Below the pieces are notes generated by a model, which saw only the letters and a list, made by a program, of their open reading frames with translations, did no database searches and was not told where the DNA came from. Positions 1 to 5,689 of a stretch of 11,807 nt of DNA are shown here, piece after piece; within the stretch, counting starts at the first letter, position 1, and the number at the start of each line of letters is the position of its first letter. The translations under genes and the position numbers were made by a program. The stretch comes from Vibrio sp. (GTDB lineage Bacteria; Pseudomonadota; Gammaproteobacteria; Enterobacterales; Vibrionaceae). Location of the stretch: positions 1 to 11,807 of the forward strand of contig SLFB01000305.1 in the NCBI GenBank assembly GCA_007124475.1, in the 5' to 3' direction.

Positions 1-18
1 ACCATTTGCTGTGCCAGT

Positions 19-200
19 TATACCCTTCCCAGTTGAAGATGCAGGCTGTTGGCTACGTTCGTTCACCCCAATCATATAGTCTGTCTATGCTCATGGGGAT
101 TATGAGAGCCATCCGTGGCTCTCACCAAAGGCCAGCCTACGGCTGTTCAAATTTGTCACTCACTTACTGCTTACCTGCAACTCCAAGTTGTTTAGGTATA
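19..200 (-). repeat. ERIC-like (IRU) element with internal insert
   Basis: Imperfect palindrome with TATACCC at the left end and GGTATA at the right end. Its core, read on the minus strand, matches the ERIC core pattern (ATCCCCATGAGC, then TGATTGGGGTGAACG), so I assign it to the ERIC/IRU family. The length is 182 bp, against about 127 bp for the complete copies elsewhere in this window. The extra bases form one block after the ATGGGGAT arm (about 101-156). Longer ERIC variants with internal insertions are known from enterobacteria. An open frame at 6-248 crosses the element but has no protein-like character and is not called. Confidence 0.8.
101..156. repeat. Hairpin-rich insert nested in the ERIC-like element
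   Basis: This block of about 56 bp interrupts the right half of the element at 19-200 and is absent from the other copies. It contains a perfect 8-bp stem (GAGAGCCA at 104-111 with TGGCTCTC at 116-123, loop TCCG) and a second 5-bp stem (CAGCC at 133-137 with GGCTG at 141-145). Two consecutive small GC-rich hairpins resemble a REP/BIME-type unit. Its identity as a separate repeat family is inferred, and the exact insertion borders are uncertain by a few bases. Confidence 0.5.
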
Positions 201-365
201 GTACTTATTATGTCGCAGAATGATATTTACTCGTATTATGCAGCCTAGTCACTCCCCTACCTGTTGTTTTATTGGCCTAGTTTTGGTTGAAATCACACCT
301 GCCGTAATTTATCCCTTCAAGTTAATCGTTCCGTGACTCAAGAACAATGTAATAATGTAGAAGGT
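201..365. other. Non-coding spacer without recognised features
   Basis: There is no plausible coding frame, no GATC-bearing iterons of the RctB 12-mer kind and no RNA gene in this stretch. The TTATCCCTTCAAGTTAA segment near 308-324 faintly resembles an ERIC left end but is too short to call. Confidence 0.4.
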
Positions 366-400
366 TATCTCTTTCTTACTTGAAAATATGGTGTTGTTAG
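366..400 (-). repeat. Possible decayed ERIC left-end remnant
   Basis: The segment TATCTC...ACTTGAA...GGTGTTG aligns in order and spacing with the left arm of the ERIC-like copies (TATACCC...ACTTGAAGCTGCAGGGGTGTTGG). The similarity stops after about 35 bp, where the central inverted core would begin. The match is weak and could be chance in AT-rich DNA. Confidence 0.3.
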
Positions 401-407
401 TCATGTT

Positions 408-534
408 TGGTCCTTTGCTACTTGAAGCTGCTGGGAGGTTAGTACGTTCGTGCACCACAATCACATAGCCTGTCTATGCGTATGTGGATGAATTCACTTG
501 CCGCCTACTTGCAACGCTAAGTGGTTCGGCTATA
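408..534 (-). repeat. Diverged ERIC-like element
   Basis: Same architecture and orientation as the other copies over about 127 bp. The CTTGAAGCTGC left arm, ACGTTCGTGCACC, AATCACATAG, TGTCTATGCG, TTCACTTGCCGCCTACTTGCAAC and GGCTATA end are all present in order. Many substitutions (for example CACCACAA in place of CACCCCAA) mark it as an old copy. Its right end lies only 6 bp from the parS2 site at 541. Confidence 0.75.
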
Positions 535-540
535 TTTCTA

Positions 541-555
541 TTTTACATTGTAAAT
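541..555. other. parS2: parS2 centromere site 1 (ParB2 binding)
   Basis: TTTTACATTGTAAAT is a full match to the 15-bp chromosome II site NTTTACANTGTAAAN known from Vibrio cholerae, with TTTACA at 542-547 and TGTAAA at 549-554. It lies 227 bp upstream of the first possible parA start codon, in the leader of the parAB operon. ParB is expected to nucleate here and spread, which could also influence the parA promoter at 725-752. The match is direct; binding is inferred from the family. Confidence 0.9.
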
Positions 556-724
556 CTGTGACGCTGTAACAGTTTTCTAATCTGGTTTTCTAGAGACAGT
601 TAGTTTGGAAAATTAACCGTTAGTGATGATAGATATTTCCAGCTTTTTCCAATTTCATAACCAATTTAGGGATGTGGTATGTTTTTCGGCATAAAAATTT
701 AAAAGTAGTCTGTTCACCTTTTTA
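556..724. other. AT-rich leader region upstream of parAB
   Basis: This is AT-rich non-coding DNA between parS2 site 1 and the parA promoter. In vibrios the chromosome II origin and its rctA region lie on this side of parA2, but I see no GATC-containing 12-mers anywhere in 1-767. Any ori2 core would therefore be outside the window to the left. No RNA gene was recognised. Confidence 0.4.
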
Positions 725-752
725 TTGTCAATGCTTTAATTTGCTGTACAAT
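725..752 (+). promoter_or_regulatory. Sigma-70 promoter of parAB
   Basis: A -35 TTGTCA (725-730) and a -10 TACAAT (747-752) are separated by 16 bp, each matching the sigma-70 consensus in five of six positions. Transcription would start near 759. That leaves about 24 nt of leader before the ATG at 783 but only about 9 nt before the ATG at 768, which favours the downstream start. Confidence 0.6.
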
Positions 753-782
753 ATGCATCAGTAATGGATGATGAGAATAGCG

Positions 783-2000
783 ATGAAAAGAGAACAAACA
801 ATAGACAATCTCTATAAGCTGGCTGAACTTACCCAGCAAGTACAGGCTGATCGTATTGAGATTGTATTGGAAGAACGACGTGATGAGCATTTTCCACCAA
901 TGTCAAAAGCATTAATGGAAACTCGTTCTGGATTGACGCGGCGTAAACTTGATGATGCGATTGCTAAGTTAGAATCTGCTGGACATCAATTTACCAAAAA
1001 TAATGCTAATCACTACTCAATATCTTTAACCGAAGCCCATATGCTTATGGATGCAGCTGGAGTATTAAAATTTCATCAACGTAAGAAAAATGTTGATAAT
1101 AATCCTTGGATTATTAACGTTCAGAACCAAAAAGGTGGAACGGGTAAATCAATGACGGCGGTTCATTTAGCGGCATGCTTAGCCCTGAATTTAGATAAGC
1201 GCTACCGAATTTGTTTGATTGATTTAGATCCTCAAGGTTCTTTACGACTATTTTTAAACCCACAAATCAGTTTAGCCGAGCATAGTAATATTTATTCCGC
1301 GGTTGACATTATGCTCGATAATTTCCCTGAAGGAACAGAAATAGATAAAGCCTTCTTGAATAAGAATGTGTTATTACCGACTCAATATCCTAATTTAAAA
1401 ACCATTTCTGCTTTTCCAGAAGATGCAATGTTTAATGCTGAAGCGTGGCAGTCACTATCGAAGAACCAATCATTAGATATTGTGCGCCTATTGAAAGAAA
1501 AACTGATAGATAAAATTGCTGATGAATTTGACATTATCATGATTGATACTGGTCCACACGTTGATCCTTTAGTTTGGAATGCGATGTATGCTTCTAATGC
1601 ATTGCTGATTCCATGCGCTGCTAAACGTCTTGATTGGGCATCAACGGTTAATTTCTTCCAGCATTTACCCACGGTTTATGAGATGTTCCCCGATGATTGG
1701 AAAGGCTTAGAGTTTGTTCGTCTTATGCCAACTATGTTCGAAGATGATAATAAAAAACAGGTTTCTGTGCTGACCGAGATGAATTATTTACTGGGTGATC
1801 AAGTGATGATGGCAACCATTCCTCGAAGCCGTGCTTTTGAAACTTGTGCTGATACCTATAGCACGGTATTTGACTTAACGACTAGCGACTTTGAAGGTGG
1901 TAAAAAAACGTTAGCTACAGCGCAAGATGCGGTTCAAAAAAGTGCGCTAGAACTTGAACGTGTTTTACATAGTCATTGGCAGTCATTAAATCAGGGATAA
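783..2000 (+). CDS. parA2: ParA2-type chromosome partition ATPase
   Basis: Deviant Walker-type ATPase that segregates the secondary chromosome together with ParB. It is about 405 aa, the long P1/F-plasmid-like ParA class rather than the short chromosome I class. The N-terminal 110 residues form a winged-helix/HTH region (ETRSGLTRRKLDDAIAKLE), which in this class usually contributes to DNA binding and autorepression. The nucleotide site follows: deviant Walker A KGGTGKS at residues 117-123, A' motif DLDPQ at 147-151, and Walker B IMIDTGP with D255. In-frame ATGs at 768 and 771 would add five residues. I chose 783 because the MKREQT start resembles vibrio ParA2 proteins, the predicted transcript begins near 759, and a GATGAGAA ribosome-binding stretch sits just upstream. 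First gene of a two-gene operon with parB, with a 7-bp gap. Confidence 0.93.
   Translation: MKREQTIDNLYKLAELTQQVQADRIEIVLEERRDEHFPPMSKALMETRSGLTRRKLDDAIAKLESAGHQFTKNNANHYSISLTEAHMLMDAAGVLKFHQRKKNVDNNPWIINVQNQKGGTGKSMTAVHLAACLALNLDKRYRICLIDLDPQGSLRLFLNPQISLAEHSNIYSAVDIMLDNFPEGTEIDKAFLNKNVLLPTQYPNLKTISAFPEDAMFNAEAWQSLSKNQSLDIVRLLKEKLIDKIADEFDIIMIDTGPHVDPLVWNAMYASNALLIPCAAKRLDWASTVNFFQHLPTVYEMFPDDWKGLEFVRLMPTMFEDDNKKQVSVLTEMNYLLGDQVMMATIPRSRAFETCADTYSTVFDLTTSDFEGGKKTLATAQDAVQKSALELERVLHSHWQSLNQG
1993..1997 (+). promoter_or_regulatory. parB ribosome binding site inside parA end
   Basis: AGGGA lies in the last codons of parA, directly before its TAA, with 10 nt to the parB ATG. The parB ribosome site is therefore covered by ribosomes finishing parA, which suggests translational coupling that keeps the two products in proportion. 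Confidence 0.55.
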
Positions 2001-2007
2001 ATAAGTT

Positions 2008-2979
2008 ATGGCAATAAAAACATCTGATCTAAATGCAAAACTCTTTGGCAAAGCTGATAAGCGTAGAGCTTCCACGCCACAAGAAGCTCAGGCTGCGGCT
2101 AAAGCTCAAGCACAGATCATTGAACTCACGGTAGCTGGTGAGAGTACGGTAACATTTGAATTGGTTCGTGTTGCCAGCAAAGATATTGAGCAGACGACGG
2201 TTGTTTTTGCGCAAAATGCTCGTGAGCAGGCGTTCCTCAACCCTCATGCTTTAGCTGATATACTCGATACTTTACGTACCCGTGGACAGCAATATCCTGC
2301 TGTTGGACGTCGTCTAGCCGATGGCACGATTGAAGTTTTAGATGGTAGTCGTCGTCGAAAATCGTGTTTAATAGCTGAGCAAGATTTCTTGGTTTATGTG
2401 GCTGAGGGTATTACCACTGAACATGCTAAGTTCTTGTCTGATGTTGCTAATGCACATAAGCCATTGTCTCTATATGAGAAAGGTAAAGAGATGCAAGCCC
2501 AGCTCGATAGTGGTGCGGCGGAAGATCAAAAAGCCTTAGCTAAGATGTTTCAATGCAGTGAAGCTTTGGTCAGTGGGGCTTTAAAAGCCGCATCTTTACC
2601 TTTAGCTTTGCTACAAGCCTACCCTAATGTGGTTGAACTAGGACGCCCAACCATAGTTAAACTGCATAAGCAATTTAATGAACTTAGCACTGAGCAGCAA
2701 CAGCAATTATTGGCCAAATGCCAACGTGATGATGGTTTTGTGTGGCAACATTGTCAGTCTCAGGGCGTTACTCGTTTAACCAAAGAAGTGACGGAAACAT
2801 TGGAATCATGGATAGAACAGTTTTCTCCCGCCAAAAAAGCGCTTAATAATAAAGTTGAATTAGTTAAAGGACGTGTCAGCTATCAACGTAAAGGTCAGCA
2901 GTTAACACTGAATATCAATAAGGTGGATGATCAGCTAGCGCAAGAAATTTTAAATTTTCTTCAGTCAAAGGTTTCCTAA
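2008..2979 (+). CDS. parB2: ParB2-type centromere-binding protein
   Basis: Centromere-binding partner of the ParA upstream, 323 aa, expected to bind the parS2 palindromes in this window and spread along adjacent DNA. The N-terminal tail (to about residue 30) would contact ParA. The ParB/Srx-like domain covers roughly residues 50-135 and includes VGRRLADGTIEVLDGSRRRKSC. Its GSRRRK (113-118) occupies the place of the GERRxR CTP-binding box of classical ParB, so nucleotide contacts may differ. A helix-turn-helix follows at about 174-200 (ALAKMFQCSEALVSGALKAA). The last 60-70 residues would be the dimerisation domain. Start ATG 7 bp after the parA stop. The protein resembles plasmid-type and chromosome II ParB rather than Spo0J-type ParB. 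Confidence 0.93.
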   Translation: MAIKTSDLNAKLFGKADKRRASTPQEAQAAAKAQAQIIELTVAGESTVTFELVRVASKDIEQTTVVFAQNAREQAFLNPHALADILDTLRTRGQQYPAVGRRLADGTIEVLDGSRRRKSCLIAEQDFLVYVAEGITTEHAKFLSDVANAHKPLSLYEKGKEMQAQLDSGAAEDQKALAKMFQCSEALVSGALKAASLPLALLQAYPNVVELGRPTIVKLHKQFNELSTEQQQQLLAKCQRDDGFVWQHCQSQGVTRLTKEVTETLESWIEQFSPAKKALNNKVELVKGRVSYQRKGQQLTLNINKVDDQLAQEILNFLQSKVS

Positions 2980-2995
2980 ATTCTCTTCTTCAGTT

Positions 2996-3031
2996 AAACA
3001 CTCAGCCCACGTTCGCGTGGGCTGAGTGTTT
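2996..3031 (+). terminator. Hairpin terminator after parAB
   Basis: Perfect 16-bp inverted repeat (AAACACTCAGCCCACG with its complement) around a TTCG loop, starting 17 bp after the parB stop. The stem is GC-rich in the middle and flanked by AAA/TTT that belong to the stem. The run of T after the stem is short (TTTGG), so termination may be imperfect, but the structure is symmetric and would fold in either direction. Confidence 0.75.
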
Positions 3032-3112
3032 GGTATGGCATCCCCTGCCTACTTGCAGCAGTCGTTTTAACCTTATCTGGGTAGCTTAACATCCTTCACT
3101 AAGGCTTTGGCC

Positions 3113-3126
3113 ATCATGCTCATGAT
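3113..3126. promoter_or_regulatory. Small palindrome upstream of tmcA
   Basis: ATCATG-CT-CATGAT is a perfect 6+2+6 palindrome, 60 bp before the tmcA start. The two-base spacer does not suit an RNA hairpin and would better fit a dimeric regulator site. The protein that would bind is unknown and the palindrome could be fortuitous. No convincing sigma-70 promoter was found for tmcA. Confidence 0.25.
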
Positions 3127-3185
3127 TGTTCTCTAGGTTGTGATACCATAGTAAGAGTGTCATTCAATGTGATTTCTTATAAACA

Positions 3186-5219
3186 ATGTTAACAGCCGAC
3201 TATTGCAATTACTTCGATCGCCTTTATCAATCCGCTCAACAGCACAACCAGCGAATTGGGGTTTATTTGTGTGCTGACTTAGCCTGGAGCCAACATTTAT
3301 TACCACAATGGTTAGCTTCACTATCAGAGGTTCGCCAAGTTCAGTTAGGTGGTTATGGCATAGTAAACACGCACAGTGTGCCGTTTAATCAAGGTCAACG
3401 GTTACTCGGTCAAGAATGTGATTTACTGGTTTGTGATTTGAGTTCAGGTTTTGACGCTAATAGTTTTAGCGCCGTTTTGGGTACCTTGGTTGGGGGCGGT
3501 TTGCTGTTTGTTCTAGGACATCAAGAAAACCCTTTAGCGGCCGATAATGTTTGGCTCACTAGAGCATTACGAAAATTATTAGTGATAACGCCTAATCAGA
3601 TACCGCCCTTACCTGATTTTCTAGCTGTTAGTTCTATCAATCCTTATCAGCAACAGCAAGCGGCTGTCTCGGCTATTGTACGGGTTGTTACTGGCCATCG
3701 AAAACGTCCTCTTCTACTGACGGCCGATCGTGGCCGTGGGAAGAGTAGTGCTTTAGGTATTGCTGCGGCGCAACTTATGCAGTTACGGCCGGTTAAAATT
3801 ATTATCACCGCGCCACATTTATCTGCAGTCAGTCCGGTGTTTCAATTCACTCAACATGGGTTACCTGATTCAGCTATCGTCAAAAAAAATAGCATTGTCT
3901 ACCAAGAGTCGGAGTTGCTATTTATGGCCCCAGATGAAGTCTATGCTAATCACATTGACTGTGACCTGTTGTTTGTTGATGAGGCGGCAGCGTTACCGCT
4001 TCCTTTTTTATATCGATTTGTCGATAAGTATCATCGAGCGGTGTTTTCTTCTACTATCCACGGTTATGAGGGCTGCGGACGAGGCTTTACACTTAAATTT
4101 CAGCAATGGTTAATTCAAGAGCGGCCCCAAATGCGTCATCAACACCTTGAACAACCTATTCGCTGGTCTGATAATGATCCTTTAGAATATTGGCATCGAG
4201 ATGCTTTCTTATTAAATTTCGATCTCGTTAGCCAGCCAGGGGATATCGAGCAAGCGCCAATTCGTTATCAGCAGCTGACTAAATCTCAGTTACTTGCTCA
4301 TCCTCAGCGGCTAAAAGAAATTTTTTCTTTACTCGTCAATGCGCATTATCAAACTTCACCGAATGACCTTTTTCATTTGTTAAGTGATCAACAAATGTCT
4401 GTGTACATTGCAACAATGGGGCAGCATGTTATCGCTTGTTTGTTAGCTGTTCAGGAAGGACCATTAGAAGATAATTTGATTGAGCAAGTGCAATTAGGTT
4501 TACGTCGACCTCGTGGCCAGTTGACTCCGATTACTTTAGCTAATCAGTTGGGAGTTACCGATGCTGCCCGCCAAACATGCTGGCGAATCATGCGCATTGC
4601 TGTTCATCCAGAAATGCAACTTCGTGGTATTGGATCACAACTGCTTAGTCACTTCATCAATGTCAGTCGCGGAGATTATGTCTCAACCAGTTTTGGTGCC
4701 ACTGAGGAATTAATAGCGTTTTGGCAAGCGAATCAGTTTTCAAGTGTTAAATTAGGCTCGCAACGTGATCAAGCCAGCGGATGTTACTCTTTATTGATGG
4801 TACATGCGCCACATTGTGATTGGTTAGAAAAAGCCAAACTGCAGTTTGCTTACCATCTTAGTTATGAACTGAAAGCAAGCTTAAGTCATGCTCAGCCAAG
4901 TATGATTGCTCAATTATTGAAAGATGTTTATTTTGAATCTAGACCACCAATTCCTCGCCAATTACTACAGTTTTACAGTCAAGGCGGTTCTAATTATGAA
5001 AGTGTGGCAGTGTGGATAGAGAAAATCATTTTTGAAGCAATTGAGCAACAAGCGTTTAAGGTTGATGAGTTACTGATTGCAAAAGTGGTTCAACAGCGGA
5101 CTTGGTCAGATTGCGCGATGCAATATGGTTTTACTGGGCGTAAACAAACTGAGGCAGCAGTTCGGGCTTCGCTATCATCTTTATTATCAGATTTACACTG
5201 TAAATCTGATAAAGAGTAA
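3186..5219 (+). CDS. tmcA: tRNA(Met) cytidine acetyltransferase TmcA
   Basis: Catalyses ATP- and acetyl-CoA-dependent formation of N4-acetylcytidine at the wobble base (C34) of elongator tRNA-Met, in the cytoplasm. The 677 aa length is close to the 671 aa of Escherichia coli TmcA. Domains in order: an N-terminal alpha/beta domain to about residue 150 with SSGFDANSF; an RNA-helicase-like ATPase module with Walker A ADRGRGKS (K186) and Walker B LLFVDEAAALPLP (D265, E266); a GNAT acetyltransferase module with RIMRIAVHPEMQLRGIGSQLL, where Q478-L-R-G-I-G483 is the acetyl-CoA loop; and a helical C-terminal tRNA-binding tail. Start at ATG 3186 with a weak ribosome site. The final codons (LLSDLHCKSDKE) coincide with a parS2 palindrome, so this end of the gene is under a second, DNA-level constraint. 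Confidence 0.93.
   Translation: MLTADYCNYFDRLYQSAQQHNQRIGVYLCADLAWSQHLLPQWLASLSEVRQVQLGGYGIVNTHSVPFNQGQRLLGQECDLLVCDLSSGFDANSFSAVLGTLVGGGLLFVLGHQENPLAADNVWLTRALRKLLVITPNQIPPLPDFLAVSSINPYQQQQAAVSAIVRVVTGHRKRPLLLTADRGRGKSSALGIAAAQLMQLRPVKIIITAPHLSAVSPVFQFTQHGLPDSAIVKKNSIVYQESELLFMAPDEVYANHIDCDLLFVDEAAALPLPFLYRFVDKYHRAVFSSTIHGYEGCGRGFTLKFQQWLIQERPQMRHQHLEQPIRWSDNDPLEYWHRDAFLLNFDLVSQPGDIEQAPIRYQQLTKSQLLAHPQRLKEIFSLLVNAHYQTSPNDLFHLLSDQQMSVYIATMGQHVIACLLAVQEGPLEDNLIEQVQLGLRRPRGQLTPITLANQLGVTDAARQTCWRIMRIAVHPEMQLRGIGSQLLSHFINVSRGDYVSTSFGATEELIAFWQANQFSSVKLGSQRDQASGCYSLLMVHAPHCDWLEKAKLQFAYHLSYELKASLSHAQPSMIAQLLKDVYFESRPPIPRQLLQFYSQGGSNYESVAVWIEKIIFEAIEQQAFKVDELLIAKVVQQRTWSDCAMQYGFTGRKQTEAAVRASLSSLLSDLHCKSDKE
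5184..5212. other. parS2: parS2 centromere site 2, inside tmcA 3' end
   Basis: The core 5191-5205 (ATTTACACTGTAAAT) matches NTTTACANTGTAAAN. The symmetry extends well past the 15-mer: 14 bp on each side of C5198 are perfectly complementary, giving a 29-bp perfect palindrome. It ends 7 bp before the last base of the tmcA stop codon, so it is translated. No T-run follows, so it is unlikely to be mainly a terminator. Confidence 0.88.
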
Positions 5220-5247
5220 TATCCCCTTCCTAGTTAAAGTTATAAGG
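5219..5247 (-). repeat. ERIC left-end fragment
   Basis: TATCCCCTTCCTAGTTAAAG followed by TTATAAGGT closely matches the left end of the tandem copy near 11708 (TATCCCCTTCCTATTGAAG, then CTACAGGGG). The similarity ends after about 29 bp and no core or right end follows, so this is a truncated copy. It lies between parS2 sites 2 and 3. Confidence 0.55.
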
Positions 5248-5303
5248 TACATTTTGTTTAACCTCACTGTTTGTAACCGTTCATGTTATTAGGATCGATA
5301 GGA

Positions 5304-5320
5304 AATTTACAGTGTAAATT
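5304..5320. other. parS2: parS2 centromere site 3
   Basis: AATTTACAGTGTAAATT is a perfect 17-bp palindrome around G5312. Its central 15 bases (5305-5319) fully match NTTTACANTGTAAAN. It lies in the intergenic space 85 bp after tmcA and 114 bp, centre to centre, from site 2, forming a pair of sites about 2.3 kb beyond parB. Confidence 0.9.
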
Positions 5321-5520
5321 GAGCGCGTTATCAGTCGAGTTTTTCAAACAAAGGCTCTTATCTCTTATCGTTGAACGACTTGATCGAATCATTTGCCTAT
5401 AAAGAATTGATCTGGGTTGATAAATAAAGAATTGTTGCTCAGCTGCTTTGTATATCCATGTTGGTACAGCTATCTTTAAATAGGGTAAACACAATATACG
5501 TTACTCGATAAGGTTAACTT
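5321..5520. other. Non-coding spacer with a short direct repeat
   Basis: No convincing gene lies here. A minus-strand open frame of 76 codons (5264-5494) overlaps parS2 site 3 and has no recognisable domain or clear ribosome site. The only internal structure seen is an 11-bp direct repeat, ATAAAGAATTG at 5399-5409 and 5424-5434, 25 bp apart. A promoter for the downstream flavoprotein could be here but none stands out. Confidence 0.4.
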
Positions 5521-5647
5521 ATCTCCTGTCAATTTGAAGTTGCAGCGGTGTTGGTTACTTTCGTTCACTCCAATCACATAGTTTGCCAGTGCTCATCGGA
5601 ATGAACTTACTGACCGCTTACCTGCAACTCCAAGTTGTTTGGGTATG
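5521..5647 (-). repeat. ERIC-like element, full length
   Basis: A 127-bp copy in the same orientation as the others, with left arm ATTTGAAGTTGCAG, the ACTTTCGTTCACTCC and CAATCACATAG core, GCTCATCGGAATGAAC, and right arm CCTGCAACTCCAAGTTGTTTGGGTAT. It has scattered substitutions compared with the 11582-11709 copy. It ends 42 bp before the flavoprotein start codon, so it may lie in or upstream of that gene's leader. Confidence 0.8.
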
Positions 5648-5679
5648 TTCGCTATATTGGGTTGATGCTTTGACAAGGT

Positions 5680-5684
5680 AGGAG
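5680..5684 (+). promoter_or_regulatory. Strong ribosome binding site
   Basis: AGGAG with 5 nt to the ATG at 5690. It is the best Shine-Dalgarno match in the window and fixes the start of the Tat-signal flavoprotein. Confidence 0.75.
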
Positions 5685-5689
5685 CAAAT

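Noticed and set aside
6..248. Plus-strand open frame of 80 codons
   Set aside because: It lies almost entirely over an ERIC-like element and its nested insert; it has no ribosome site and no protein-like character.
1..767. Chromosome II replication origin upstream of parA
   Set aside because: No GATC occurs in these 767 bases, so the methylation-dependent RctB iterons expected of ori2 are absent; the origin is probably further left.
4086..4098. parS2-like TTTACACTTAAAT inside tmcA
   Set aside because: Only the left half-site is intact; the right half does not match TGTAAA even with one mismatch in register.
5399..5434. 11-bp direct repeat ATAAAGAATTG as an iteron or attachment site
   Set aside because: Only two short copies with no inverted structure, integrase or further units nearby; it may be chance in AT-rich DNA.
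5264..5494. Minus-strand open frame of 76 codons in the tmcA-flavoprotein space
   Set aside because: It overlaps parS2 site 3, has no clear ribosome site and no recognisable domain; AT-rich intergenic DNA gives such frames by chance.
5635..5658. Promoter TTGTTT / TATATT before the flavoprotein gene
   Set aside because: The spacer is only 12 bp, too short for sigma-70, and the -35-like bases belong to the conserved ERIC right arm.
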